A stretch of 64,000 bases of DNA from Bacillota bacterium (lineage in GTDB: Bacteria > Bacillota > Clostridia > Lachnospirales > Lachnospiraceae): the NCBI GenBank assembly GCA_023421075.1, contig JAEZUM010000079.1, forward strand, positions 1-64,000, written 5' to 3'. The notes beneath the pieces were generated by a model. It saw only the letters and a list, made by a program, of their open reading frames with translations. It searched no databases and was not told the DNA's origin. Positions 1-8,611 of this stretch are shown one piece after another. Both the position numbers and the translations under genes were made by a program. The first letter of the stretch is position 1. Every line of letters starts with the position of its first letter.

Positions 1-314
1 ACTTAGAGGAGTATAAAGCATATTACGAGGCGATTAACCCTACGAATGCAGAGACGATTTACCGTCAGGTAATCGAACAGCTTCAGTATTCCGATGCAAT
101 CAAGGAAAAGGCGGATATCTATCGAAAGATGGAACCGCAGGCAGCCGCTTTGATTTTGGAGACCATGACTGCTGATGTGGAAGCCGTTGCTCAGATACTT
201 CTTAGTATGAAACCGGCAGAGAGTGCTGCAATTCTGGCAGAGATGGACAATGTCGTAGCAGCTAAGATTACGAAGAAGATGCTTGATATGGATGCTGAGA
301 AACTGGCAGAGTAA
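1..314 (+). CDS. MotE-like flagellar protein (YlxF position), C-terminal fragment
   Basis: The reading frame is open from the left edge (first full codon at base 3) and ends in TAA at 314, so only about the last 103 residues are present. They form the small helical domain shared by MgtE N-termini and FliG-like proteins: repeated 'MEPQAAALILETM' and 'MKPAESAAILAEM' helices, ending 'KITKKMLDMD'. In Bacillus and clostridia a protein of this type (YlxF/MotE) lies between fliJ and fliK, and fliK follows here. The family is linked to flagellar assembly or motor function; the exact role is uncertain. The missing N-terminus would normally carry a membrane helix and a coiled coil. Confidence 0.75.
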   Translation, partial: LEEYKAYYEAINPTNAETIYRQVIEQLQYSDAIKEKADIYRKMEPQAAALILETMTADVEAVAQILLSMKPAESAAILAEMDNVVAAKITKKMLDMDAEKLAE

Positions 315-326
315 AGTTCCGATTAG

Positions 327-349
327 AAACACCCCTTTTGGGTGGTTTT
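327..349 (+). terminator. weak terminator-like hairpin after motE-like gene
   Basis: AAACACCC and GGGTGGTTT can pair around a CTTTT loop with one bulged G, followed by a short T-run. The stem is short, so it could be an attenuator or nothing; the downstream genes clearly continue the same operon. Confidence 0.35.
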
Positions 350-357
350 AATACATG

Positions 358-387
358 ATAAACGAAAATGTTTTTTCTTTCGTTTAT
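358..387. repeat. perfect 10-bp inverted repeat upstream of fliK
   Basis: ATAAACGAAA (358-367) is the exact reverse complement of TTTCGTTTAT (378-387), separated by 10 nt. It ends 20 nt before the fliK ribosome binding site. It has no U-tract directly after the second arm, so it is not a classical terminator; an RNA processing/stability hairpin or operator is possible. Confidence 0.5.
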
Positions 388-420
388 ACAACAACAAAAT
401 AAAGAAAGGAGGATGACCGC

Positions 421-1902
421 ATGATGACGCAAGGCGTTATGACCCAGACAGCGCAGTTGTTTGGCAACACGACCGGAAGCGTCACTTCAAAAGGAAAGCA
501 AAGCAACAGTAGTTTTGATCTGATGATGGACAGTAACATGAAGTTAGGATCTGGCATAGCAGGTAAATCAGAGAACTCTGAAGTGAAAAATGTATCCAAG
601 CAAAGTACAATAAAGGATAACAAGCAAGAAAGTGACGCAGCAAACGGTAGTGCAAAGCAAGCCGGTGATGCCACCCAAGCTTCCGCTAAGTCAGTAAATA
701 CGAAGGACGCAACACAAGCGGGCAACCAGACACAGAAGGCAGAGGATACGAAACAGACAGAGGATGTTCCGAGCGATATTGCAAAGGAACCAGCGTTTGA
801 CGAAGCAACTTTAGAGAAAATCGCAAATCTCTTACAAGCAGTGCAACAAACGGTAATGGATCTTCTTAAACTAACCTCGGAGGAACTCGATCAACTTTTA
901 TCCGAGCAAGGACTGGGATTGGTGGATCTGCTTCAGCCGGAGAATTTACAGAAGCTCGTTCTGGCAGATGGCAATACGAACAATATCCTGGCGGTATTAA
1001 CCGATGAGAAGCTTTCTAACACAATGAACCAGCTGTTGCAGTCCGTTGAGAAGCTTATGGCAGCTTCCGATCTGGATATGAGTCCGGAACAGATTAAGAG
1101 TTTCCTAGACCAGGCAAAACTACTGCAGGAAGGCAATCAAGTTATCAATCAAGAAGGATTATCGAAAGAAAGTGTAATTACAAACCAAGAGTCAAATACG
1201 GAAGCAATGAATGTTCGAGGTACCAATAAGGAGGACAGTAATATCGTCTCCGATAAGGGGGATTTGGACAAGAATATCCAGGTTGAGGTTATAAAAGTAA
1301 CGGATTCACAGGAGAGCTCTTCCGGGACACAATCCGATTTAAGCAAGAATGATAATCAGGAATTAAAGGCAGCGGAGCAGTTTGAAGCATTCCTTAATAA
1401 TCTGTCCAATACTTCCTCTACCAATCAGGTAAGCTTTAACGGAAATATGGTACAGGTAACCGAGATCAGAGAAATTGCAAATCAAATTATTGAACGAATC
1501 AGAGTAACGATACAACCGGAACAGACTTCGATGGAACTTCAGTTAAATCCGGAGCATTTGGGTAAAGTTAATTTATCGGTTCAATCAAAGAATGGTGTGA
1601 TGACTGCTCAGTTTGTGGTACAGAATGAGATCAGCAGAGAAGCAATTGAGAGCCAGTTACATACACTGAAGGAAACCTTGGATCAACAGGGCATCAAGGT
1701 TGAGGCAATCGAAGTAACAGTCGCAGCATATTCCTTCCAACAGAACAAGGAAAGTGCAAGTGACCAGGCAGAGACAAAGCAGGGTCAAAATAGTCATAAG
1801 ATTTCCTTGGAAGAAGCAATCGGAATGACCGAAGAAACCGAAGATATGGACACACAGGATATCACAGGTGTTCGAGGCAGCCAGATTGATTACACTGCTT
1901 AA
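421..1902 (+). CDS. fliK: flagellar hook-length control protein FliK
   Basis: 493 aa. FliK is secreted during hook assembly and switches the export gate from hook to filament substrates when the hook is long enough. The N-terminal ~330 residues are low-complexity and rich in Gln/Lys/Ser/Asn, typical of the ruler part. The conserved Flg_hook domain is at about residues 345-435, with the 'MELQLNPEHLGKVNLSV' core and 'VVQNEISREAIESQL'. The start is ATG 421, 8 nt after GGAGG (408-412). Position between a MotE-like gene and flgD matches Firmicutes fla/che operons. Confidence 0.93.
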   Translation: MMTQGVMTQTAQLFGNTTGSVTSKGKQSNSSFDLMMDSNMKLGSGIAGKSENSEVKNVSKQSTIKDNKQESDAANGSAKQAGDATQASAKSVNTKDATQAGNQTQKAEDTKQTEDVPSDIAKEPAFDEATLEKIANLLQAVQQTVMDLLKLTSEELDQLLSEQGLGLVDLLQPENLQKLVLADGNTNNILAVLTDEKLSNTMNQLLQSVEKLMAASDLDMSPEQIKSFLDQAKLLQEGNQVINQEGLSKESVITNQESNTEAMNVRGTNKEDSNIVSDKGDLDKNIQVEVIKVTDSQESSSGTQSDLSKNDNQELKAAEQFEAFLNNLSNTSSTNQVSFNGNMVQVTEIREIANQIIERIRVTIQPEQTSMELQLNPEHLGKVNLSVQSKNGVMTAQFVVQNEISREAIESQLHTLKETLDQQGIKVEAIEVTVAAYSFQQNKESASDQAETKQGQNSHKISLEEAIGMTEETEDMDTQDITGVRGSQIDYTA

Positions 1903-1950
1903 TGTAACAATTAAAAGTGATTTGAAGGCAAATAGGACAGGAGGAATACT

Positions 1951-2709
1951 ATGAGCGATTTAATACAAGCTGTTCAGGATGGCGTTATACAACAGACGGC
2001 ATCGAAGACCGGCACCTCATCCTCAACTTCTAAAAATGAACTGGGTAAGGATGCATTTCTTGAATTGTTAGTAACCCAGATGAAGTATCAGGATCCTTTG
2101 AACCCCAATACCGATACAGAGTACATAGCTCAGTTGGCAACCTTTTCTCAGCTGGAGCAGCTGCAGAATTTGGGCGCAACTACCAACAATACGCAAGCGT
2201 TTGGTTTGGTAGGTAAGACGGTAATGCTTAAGACTGAGACAGCACTCGGCAATACCTCATATATTACAGGTAAGGTCGACTTTGTATCAATGTCAGGTAA
2301 GAAAACACAAATGTCTGTTGATGGTAAGTTATATGATTTTGATCAGCTGGATACGGTACTTAGTGATGATTACGTGACAGAACAAGGACTTCCCAAGGTA
2401 TCAGATGCAGTTGCTATGAAGTATGATGCAGATAATCCGAAGGATTTGAGCTTCAATGTTAATCTTGGCTCCGGCGAAACCGTGGCAAGTGATGTAAGAA
2501 TTGCGATCGGAGAAGCGGTGATCGACTCTGGTTTAGTAAAATTAAACGGTAATAAGATAACGATTGATGATACAGCCTTTGCAAACCTTGTAAACGGAAC
2601 CTATAAGCTGACCGTAGTCTTTAACGACCCCCTCTATACAACAGTTAAGGATAAGGTTACGGTGCAGGTACAGAATTCCAAAGTGACGGCAACAAATTCG
2701 GGTAATTAA
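1951..2709 (+). CDS. flgD: flagellar hook assembly scaffold FlgD
   Basis: 252 aa. FlgD caps the growing hook and helps FlgE subunits polymerise. The N-terminal region shows the FlgD signature 'FLELLVTQMKYQDPLNP' followed by 'TEYIAQLATFSQLEQLQNL' (about residues 35-73). The C-terminal part fits the FlgD Tudor-like/Ig-like region. It starts at ATG after a GGAGGAATACT ribosome site. The gene follows fliK by about 50 bp, in the usual fliK-flgD-flgE order. Confidence 0.95.
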   Translation: MSDLIQAVQDGVIQQTASKTGTSSSTSKNELGKDAFLELLVTQMKYQDPLNPNTDTEYIAQLATFSQLEQLQNLGATTNNTQAFGLVGKTVMLKTETALGNTSYITGKVDFVSMSGKKTQMSVDGKLYDFDQLDTVLSDDYVTEQGLPKVSDAVAMKYDADNPKDLSFNVNLGSGETVASDVRIAIGEAVIDSGLVKLNGNKITIDDTAFANLVNGTYKLTVVFNDPLYTTVKDKVTVQVQNSKVTATNSGN

Positions 2710-2795
2710 ATAACCCAGACAACACAAACTGCCATCCGAGTTAGTGATAATATGGTTGGGCAGCAAAAAAGATTGATGAAGGAAGGTGAAGAGTA

Positions 2796-3194
2796 ATGAA
2801 CATTCCGGTAAATCAATTTCCTTCCATTGAACAGATGACGCAGCAGCTAAATGCCGCTAAAAATACGTCACCAAGTATTAACAGACAACAAAGCGGTACA
2901 CCTTTTAGCGAGATTTTAAAAAGTAAACAGGCTGCGAATGAAACAGGAGAGCTGAAATTTTCAAAGCATGCAAATGAGCGTCTGGCAAGCAGAAATATTG
3001 ATTTGACCGATGATCAGCTGGTAAGGCTTGAGAATGGTGCTAAGAAAGCAAGTGAGAAGGGAATTAATGAATCCCTGGTTATGGTAGACAATCTTGCCTT
3101 TATTGTTAATGTAAAGAACAATACGGTTATTACCGCTGTAAACGACGGTGAGGACAGGGTGTTTACAAATATTGATGGCGCAGTAATCATGTAA
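2796..3194 (+). CDS. flagellar operon protein, flg_new family (TIGR02530)
   Basis: 132 aa. The C-terminal half contains 'FSKHANERLASRNIDL', 'LENGAKKASEKGINESLVMVD' and 'VFTNIDGAVIM', the pattern of the small flagellar operon protein family found between flgD and flgE in Firmicutes. The molecular role is not established; the location suggests a hook assembly accessory. The N-terminal 55 residues are polar and probably disordered. A ribosome site (GAAGGTGAAGAGT) precedes the ATG. Confidence 0.85.
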   Translation: MNIPVNQFPSIEQMTQQLNAAKNTSPSINRQQSGTPFSEILKSKQAANETGELKFSKHANERLASRNIDLTDDQLVRLENGAKKASEKGINESLVMVDNLAFIVNVKNNTVITAVNDGEDRVFTNIDGAVIM

Positions 3195-3278
3195 AGCCGG
3201 ACCTTACGGAGGCTTTGGAGTCCATGAATGACAGATTGGATTCCTGTGATGAAAGCAGAAATTGGAGGTCATAAAGTT

Positions 3279-4730
3279 ATGATGAGATCATTATTCTCTG
3301 GTGTTTCCGGTCTTAAAGTACACCAGACTAAGATGGACGTAATAGGTAATAATATTTCAAATGTTAATACAATCGGTTTTAAGTCAAGTTCTGTAACCTT
3401 TGCCGATGTATTTTATCAAACGACACAGAGTTCCTCCGGACCCAATCCGGCTACCGGAACCACCGGTAGAAATGCGATGCAGATCGGTCTTGGATCGAAT
3501 GTAGCATCCATAAGATCATCGATCACCACCTCGGGTGCATCCCAGAGAACGGATAATCCCTTTGATGTTATGATTGAAGGAGACAGCTTCTTTATCGTAA
3601 ACAGTGGTGGAACGAATTATTTTACGAAGGCCGGCTCTTTTAACATTGATGCACAGGGAACCTTGTGTACCCCCTCCGGTGCGTCGGTTATGGGATGGCA
3701 GGTAGATAAAAATGATGAAACCAAGACAGTAGCGGCTGCAGTATCTCCTTTGACGATTATGTCACCGGAAAACCTTTATGCGGAACCCTCCGCTACAACG
3801 AATATTTATGTTTCCGGTAATATCGACAGTAAGGATACGCAGTTAACCTCAGAAACGGGTAAGCGAGTTAATCTAACCTTCTTTGATAAGAGAGGTCACA
3901 GCTATACAGCCGATGTGATTGTAAAACAATCGGAGGATGCAACCGATACCTACCGGGTATTACTCAATGATATTAAGGGAGAGGACGGGCAATCCATCTT
4001 CCTGAAGAAAGTGGTGGATCCGGATACCGGTGAGGTAACCTTTGATCCTACCGGATTTACAGGAGCCGGGCTTGGTCAAGATGCAGCAGCACAAAATTCG
4101 ACTCTTGAGATTGATGCGGACACCGGTGTTGTAAGTGCCGGAGATGACGAAGGTATGTTATTAAAATTTAACGGAGCAACAGGAGCCTTTGTGAATGTCG
4201 GCGACACGGAAGGAGATAAAACCCTTACCTTATATATCGGTGGAGAACCGAATCCCTTCGAACCCATTGAGATCGATTTCAGTACGATCACCATGTACTC
4301 CACCAGTGGTTCTTCTTCCTTAGAAGCAACCAAGGGAAGCTTGGAGGGCATCGGAGCTGGTAAGCAGGTAGGTAATATGACCGGTGTTAATATTGATGGT
4401 TCCGGTAAGATTTATGGTAAATATGATAATGGTGACAGTCGATTACTGGGACAGATCGCGGTAGCAAGCTTCTCGAATCCTGCAGGCCTTGAGGCGGTAG
4501 GAAACAGTATGTATGCTGCTACACAGAACTCCGGTGATTTTGATGGAATCGGACAGGATCCTACGCAGGGAGGCGGAAGTTTAACGACAGGTGTGTTGGA
4601 GATGTCAAACGTAGATCTATCGCAGCAGTTTACGGATATGATCACTACACAAAGAGGCTTCCAGGCCAACTCAAGAATAATAACAACATCTGACACCTTG
4701 TTAGAAGAACTGATTAATTTGAAGAGATAA
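3279..4730 (+). CDS. flgE: flagellar hook protein FlgE
   Basis: 483 aa from the chosen start. FlgE polymerises outside the cell into the hook joint. The N-terminus 'MMRSLFSGVSGLKVHQTKMD' and 'VIGNNISNVNTIGFKSS' is the rod/hook family signature, and the C-terminus 'MSNVDLSQQFTDMITTQRGF' with 'TSDTLLEELINLK' is the matching coiled-coil end. Middle domains D1/D2 span about residues 90-380. An upstream in-frame ATG at 3228 is less likely because GGAGG (3264-3268) lies just before ATG 3279 and the family starts there. A strong hairpin follows the stop codon. Confidence 0.95.
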   Translation: MMRSLFSGVSGLKVHQTKMDVIGNNISNVNTIGFKSSSVTFADVFYQTTQSSSGPNPATGTTGRNAMQIGLGSNVASIRSSITTSGASQRTDNPFDVMIEGDSFFIVNSGGTNYFTKAGSFNIDAQGTLCTPSGASVMGWQVDKNDETKTVAAAVSPLTIMSPENLYAEPSATTNIYVSGNIDSKDTQLTSETGKRVNLTFFDKRGHSYTADVIVKQSEDATDTYRVLLNDIKGEDGQSIFLKKVVDPDTGEVTFDPTGFTGAGLGQDAAAQNSTLEIDADTGVVSAGDDEGMLLKFNGATGAFVNVGDTEGDKTLTLYIGGEPNPFEPIEIDFSTITMYSTSGSSSLEATKGSLEGIGAGKQVGNMTGVNIDGSGKIYGKYDNGDSRLLGQIAVASFSNPAGLEAVGNSMYAATQNSGDFDGIGQDPTQGGGSLTTGVLEMSNVDLSQQFTDMITTQRGFQANSRIITTSDTLLEELINLKR

Positions 4731-4775
4731 CACAAGGCTGATGTATGAATAGGAATGCCATATGTCAGTGATGAT

Positions 4776-4804
4776 GGGTGGCAGTGAATACTGCCACCCT
4801 TTTC
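4776..4804 (+). terminator. intrinsic terminator-like hairpin between flgE and flbD
   Basis: GGGTGGCAGT (4776-4785) pairs perfectly with ACTGCCACCC (4790-4799) around a GAAT tetraloop, followed by TTTTCTT. This is a strong 10-bp GC-rich stem with a U-rich tail, inside an otherwise continuous fla/che operon; partial termination or 3'-end protection of the flgE transcript is likely. Confidence 0.8.
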
Positions 4805-4887
4805 TTAAGCAAACGCCTATGGGACAGTTGCATTTTGAAATCAATTGATTAAGGATCCGAACAGGTCGTCTTACAGGAGGTTAGAAA

Positions 4888-5079
4888 ATGATTGAAGTTA
4901 CCAGGCTAAATGATACGAAATTAATTATCAATGCGGATATGATTGAGAAGGTCGAGGAGTCACCGGATACGGTGATAACCCTGACATCCGGGAACAAGAT
5001 TATCGTAAAAGAAAGTAGACAAGAGATTAAAAATCTTGTAATATTATACAAAAAAGAAGTATTTGGTCGAGATTTGTAA
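4888..5079 (+). CDS. flbD: FlbD family flagellar protein (SwrD-like)
   Basis: 63 aa. The sequence 'MIEVTRLNDTKLIINADMIEKVEE' and 'TPDTVITLTSGNKIIVKE'-like continuation match the FlbD family; the Bacillus counterpart SwrD supports swarming by raising flagellar motor power. It carries a good ribosome site (GGAGGTTAGAAA) and directly precedes motA and motB, which fits a stator-linked role. It is entirely cytosolic by composition, with no membrane segment. Confidence 0.85.
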   Translation: MIEVTRLNDTKLIINADMIEKVEESPDTVITLTSGNKIIVKESRQEIKNLVILYKKEVFGRDL

Positions 5080-5132
5080 AACTGGTTTCCGTTTATTGAT
5101 TCATAAAATTTAGCAGATGGAAGGTGGCAATT

Positions 5133-5933
5133 TTGGATTTAGCGTCCATATTAGGTTTAGTATTATGTTTTGTCGTAGTTTTATACGGTATATTGGTTGG
5201 ACAACCAAGTTTATCGGTTGTTATGAACTTTGTCGATATACCTTCTGTTTTCATTACCATCGGTGGCGGTTTAATGTGTATGCTTTTTATGTCGCCCAGC
5301 CTGAAGGGTTTTGTGGAGAGTTTGGCAAGTATTAAGCATGTTATGAAGTTGCCACCGGCGAATGAAGAACAGACAATACGACAGATTATCGAATTATCCA
5401 ATGTTGCCAGAAAAGAAGGATTACTTGCCCTTGAGGAAGCAGCCAATGGAATCGATGATGAATTTCTCAAAAAAGGAGTATTATTAATCGTTGACGGAAC
5501 GGACCCGGAGCTGGTACGTAGCATTCTTGAGACGGAATTGAATTGTATAGAAGGGCGACATTCCAGTAAAATCGGGTTCTGGGAATCATTTTCAGCCATG
5601 GGACCTGCCTGGGGTATGATCGGTACTCTGATCGGGTTGGTTAATATGTTAAAGAAAATGGACGATGCAAAGGCAATCGGACCGAATATGGCGGTAGCAC
5701 TTATTACAACATTTTATGGATCCTTAATAGCAAACTGGATTGCTACTCCGGTAGCTACAAAATTAAAAGCAAACAGTGCTCAGGAAATTATGATTAAAGA
5801 AGTTATGGTAGAAGGACTCTTATCCATTCAAGCAGGTGAGAATCCTCGTGTAATAGAAGAAAAATTGAAATCCTTCCTTTCACCTGCTCGTAGAGCGGCG
5901 ATGAAGGAAGAAGGCGGTGAAAACGTTGGCTAG
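5133..5933 (+). CDS. motA: flagellar motor stator protein MotA
   Basis: 266 aa from a TTG start. MotA forms the proton- or sodium-conducting stator ring around MotB and pushes on FliG. Family features seen are 'MDLASILGLVLCFVVVLYGI' (TM1), TM2 near residues 35-55, and the pair of helices around 'MGPAWGMIGTLIGLVNML' and 'ALITTFYGSLIANWI' that form the channel. The TTG at 5133 follows AAGGTGG by 5 nt and gives the family-typical MDLA start; a GTG at 5124 is the alternative. The 3' end overlaps motB by 17 bp or fewer. Confidence 0.93.
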   Translation: MDLASILGLVLCFVVVLYGILVGQPSLSVVMNFVDIPSVFITIGGGLMCMLFMSPSLKGFVESLASIKHVMKLPPANEEQTIRQIIELSNVARKEGLLALEEAANGIDDEFLKKGVLLIVDGTDPELVRSILETELNCIEGRHSSKIGFWESFSAMGPAWGMIGTLIGLVNMLKKMDDAKAIGPNMAVALITTFYGSLIANWIATPVATKLKANSAQEIMIKEVMVEGLLSIQAGENPRVIEEKLKSFLSPARRAAMKEEGGENVG

Positions 5934-6822
5934 GAAAAAGAGTGATAAGGGCGGCGGTGGAGGTATAGCCCCTTGGATGGCTACCTTTGCGGACTTAATG
6001 AACTTGCTTCTCTGCTTCTTCGTTTTACTATTTTCCATGTCTACCGTTGATGCTGAGAAATTTGAAAAATTGGCGATCTCTATGGCAAACTCCATCGGTG
6101 TTTTAGAGGGCGGGCAGACTTCAATCGGCTCCGGTAACCTGATATCCTCCGGTATGACTCAGATGAATGAATTGGATGTGTATTATACCAATATGGGAAA
6201 AGCCAGTGTTGAAACCGGGAAGGATATGGAGAAGGATGAGAATCAGCAGAAAGAGAATAGTTCCGGACAGAATACCGAAGATACGACGACCAAAGGGAAT
6301 GGCGATGCAGAGTTAGATAAAGCCCTGGAGCGCATCGAGGAGGAAATGACATCCGTATCTAAGGGTATGTATGATGAGGTCTCTGATCTGACGGAGCAAT
6401 ATAATCTGGGTGATTACGTTGAACTTAGTATTGATCCGGAATATAAATTCGTGCAGTTGACGCTGAAAGGCTCCGTACTTTTTGATTCGGGTAATGCAGA
6501 CGTGAAGGAAGCTGCAAAGCCAATTTTATCAAAGATCGGTGAGATATTGTTAAAGTTTGAGGGTTACACCGTTGAAGTAATCGGTCATACGGATAATGTT
6601 CCGATCTCCAGTGGAATCTTCCGAGATAATAACTGGCTTTCTTCTGCCAGAGCATTGAATGCTGCTGAATTCATGATTGATAACAGTAAATTAGATCCAT
6701 CCAATGTGAAATATTCCGGGCGTGGTGAATATGACCCGATTGCAAGCAATGAAACAGCGGAAGGGCGAGCAAAGAACAGAAGAATTGAGATTAAGATCTA
6801 CAATGAATATAGCGGAGATTAG
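5917..6822 (+). CDS. motB: flagellar motor stator protein MotB (OmpA-like)
   Basis: 301 aa. MotB anchors the stator to peptidoglycan. A basic N-terminus is followed by one TM helix with 'PWMATFADLMNLLLCFFVLL', where the Asp of 'TFADLM' is the ion-binding residue. A Glu/Asn-rich linker (about residues 100-150) leads to an OmpA-type peptidoglycan domain, 'GSVLFDSGNADVKEAA', 'VIGHTDNVPI' and 'LSSARALNAAEFMI'. The start is GTG 5917 or TTG 5926 (giving MARKK); both have plausible ribosome sites. It overlaps motA, implying translational coupling. Confidence 0.93.
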   Translation: MKTLARKKSDKGGGGGIAPWMATFADLMNLLLCFFVLLFSMSTVDAEKFEKLAISMANSIGVLEGGQTSIGSGNLISSGMTQMNELDVYYTNMGKASVETGKDMEKDENQQKENSSGQNTEDTTTKGNGDAELDKALERIEEEMTSVSKGMYDEVSDLTEQYNLGDYVELSIDPEYKFVQLTLKGSVLFDSGNADVKEAAKPILSKIGEILLKFEGYTVEVIGHTDNVPISSGIFRDNNWLSSARALNAAEFMIDNSKLDPSNVKYSGRGEYDPIASNETAEGRAKNRRIEIKIYNEYSGD

Positions 6823-6833
6823 GGGGATTTAAG

Positions 6834-7340
6834 ATGAAAAAGAATATTTTAACGATTATCATCATGGCCATTACATTGATTAATACCATTTTATTAGCCG
6901 TATTAATCTTTGCGATTGTACCTACAGCAAATAAAACAATGAAGTTAATTGATCAGGTGAATTCTATTGTTGATTTGGAATTGGAATCTCCGGAGGGGGA
7001 GCAGGAGGAAATTGCGGTTTCCGATATTGCTACCTATAATATAGCCGACAAGCTTACCATTAATCTGAAAAGTGATGATGGTGAAAGTCATTATGCGATC
7101 TTAAAGGTATCCATTTCAATGAACACGAAGAATGAGCAATACGCCACCTTATCGACTAAGATTGCAGAAAACGAAAATGCGATTAAGGAAATTGTATCGG
7201 ATGAATTCGGCAAGTATACCAAAGATGAAGTGAATGCAAATAAAGCCATGATTAAGGAACAAATCATTGTTCGAATTCAGGAGTATTTCAAATCTGACTT
7301 TATAATCAATGTATCGTTTGGTGATTTAATTACACAATAA
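6834..7340 (+). CDS. fliL: flagellar basal body-associated protein FliL
   Basis: 168 aa. FliL is a single-pass membrane protein that surrounds or supports the stator. It has an N-terminal TM helix (about residues 5-28) and a C-terminal FliL domain with 'TINLKSDDGESHYAILKVSISMN' pattern and an end 'SDFIINVSFGDLITQ' resembling the family's final beta strand. It follows motB by 11 bp, a typical order. A 278-bp non-coding stretch separates it from fliM. Confidence 0.85.
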   Translation: MKKNILTIIIMAITLINTILLAVLIFAIVPTANKTMKLIDQVNSIVDLELESPEGEQEEIAVSDIATYNIADKLTINLKSDDGESHYAILKVSISMNTKNEQYATLSTKIAENENAIKEIVSDEFGKYTKDEVNANKAMIKEQIIVRIQEYFKSDFIINVSFGDLITQ

Positions 7341-7419
7341 GAAATGATCCCCATTATATGTAAATGATGCTTTATAAATAAAAATGATGATTTTCTCACT
7401 ATTTTGTGTTATTATGTAA

Positions 7420-7578
7420 CTAGCTATACTAGGGTGAATAAACAGATTATCTTTTTCACCGGGAAAGAACGTTTTCCGAAAGGAATATGGATAATATTTC
7501 GAGCAGTCCGCATATGGGTGGATACTCCTCGTTCTTATGAAGCTAGGTATCATATATGCCTTCATACAATATGGCATA
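7420..7578 (+). ncRNA. candidate structured RNA leader upstream of fliM
   Basis: The 278-bp gap between fliL and fliM has no convincing gene. It can fold into nested helices: CTAGCT 7420-7425 with AGCTAG 7541-7546; GGTGAA 7433-7438 with TTCACC 7455-7460; AAGAACG 7465-7471 with CGTTCTT 7530-7536; TTCC-GAAA-GGAA (7474-7485, a GNRA loop); TCCGC 7507-7511 with GTGGA 7518-7522; TATGCC 7555-7560 with GGCATA 7573-7578. I matched it to no riboswitch class that I know. The helices are short, so chance pairing remains possible. Confidence 0.35.
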
Positions 7579-7624
7579 ATTTTAACTCAAAGGGAAGACA
7601 TGTAATATTAGGGAGGAAATGACA

Positions 7625-8605
7625 ATGGGTGATGTCTTATCCCAAAACGAGATAGATAATCTGCTGGCGGCGCTCTCCAGTGGTGAATTAGATGCGGATG
7701 ATTATAAGGAAACGACGGAAAAACAGGTCAAGAACTATGATTTTGCCAGACCCTCCAAGTTTTCCAAAGAGCATCTGCGTACGATGAACATAATATTTGA
7801 GCACTATGCAAGACTTTTATCTACGAACCTTCCGGCATACCTCAGAAAAAATGTACAGGTTGAAGTAATGAATTCGGAAGCGGTTCAGTATTCGGAATTT
7901 ACGAATGCCCTCTCTAATCCGGTGCTACTTGGAATTATTGATTTTGCTCCGCTAGAGGGCAATATTATAATTGAGTTGGCAGATAATTTGGGTTATGCAA
8001 TTGTTGACCGTATGCTTGGTGGTGGCGGTTATCCGCTGGAGAAGGTCAGGGATTTTTCAGAGATTGAGCTGTCGATCATTGAACGTATTTTTACGGTATG
8101 TACGAACTTACTCAGGGAACCCTGGGCGAATGTAATCCAGCTTCAGCCGAGATTGTTGCGAATTGAGACGAATTCCCAATTTGCACAGATTATCTCTCCC
8201 AGTGAGATGATATCGATTGTAACCTTAAATATAAAAATTGGTAATATTGAAGGAATGATGAATATTTGTCTTCCCTATGTCTGTCTGGAAAAAGTAATCG
8301 ATAAGTTGAATACGAAATACTGGTACTCAACCATGCAAATGAGTGACGACAAGTCATATCAGGACATTATCGAGATTGCCATTTCGAAAGCAAGAGTTCC
8401 ACTGCGTGCCGTACTCGGCAAGAGTACGATATCGGTGAACGATTTCATGAATATGCAGCGAGGGGACATTATAAAACTAAATTCAAAGGTAGATGATGAA
8501 TTAACCGTCTATGTCGGTAATTTAGATAAATTTACCGCACTTCCAGGTGCATCCTCAGGTTCCTATGCGGTAAAAATTTCATCGATTATCAGAGGAGAGG
8601 AGTAA
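7625..8605 (+). CDS. fliM: flagellar motor switch protein FliM
   Basis: 326 aa. FliM is the middle C-ring protein; its N-terminal peptide binds CheY-P. The N-terminus 'MGDVLSQNEIDNLLAAL' is the conserved CheY-binding motif, the middle domain is CheC-like (about residues 45-230), and the C-terminal SpoA/FliN-like domain contains 'VPLRAVLGKSTISVNDFMNMQRGDII'-type sequence. ATG 7625 lies 8 nt after GGGAGG and is preferred over ATG 7619, which is only 2 nt from it. Confidence 0.95.
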   Translation: MGDVLSQNEIDNLLAALSSGELDADDYKETTEKQVKNYDFARPSKFSKEHLRTMNIIFEHYARLLSTNLPAYLRKNVQVEVMNSEAVQYSEFTNALSNPVLLGIIDFAPLEGNIIIELADNLGYAIVDRMLGGGGYPLEKVRDFSEIELSIIERIFTVCTNLLREPWANVIQLQPRLLRIETNSQFAQIISPSEMISIVTLNIKIGNIEGMMNICLPYVCLEKVIDKLNTKYWYSTMQMSDDKSYQDIIEIAISKARVPLRAVLGKSTISVNDFMNMQRGDIIKLNSKVDDELTVYVGNLDKFTALPGASSGSYAVKISSIIRGEE

Positions 8606-8611
8606 CAGACT

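Noticed and set aside
4823..4856. TTGCAT at 4828 as a flbD-motAB promoter
   Set aside because: The -10 position reads AAGGAT, only three of six consensus bases.
7500..7535. T-box-like GGGTGGATAC in the fliM leader
   Set aside because: The full T-box sequence AGGGTGGNACCGCG is not present, there is no terminator and the downstream genes are not amino acid related.
7404..7622. 72-codon + frame in the fliL-fliM gap
   Set aside because: No ribosome site and no protein-like composition (Ile/Arg/Trp scatter); it overlaps the fliM start and the region is better explained as RNA leader.
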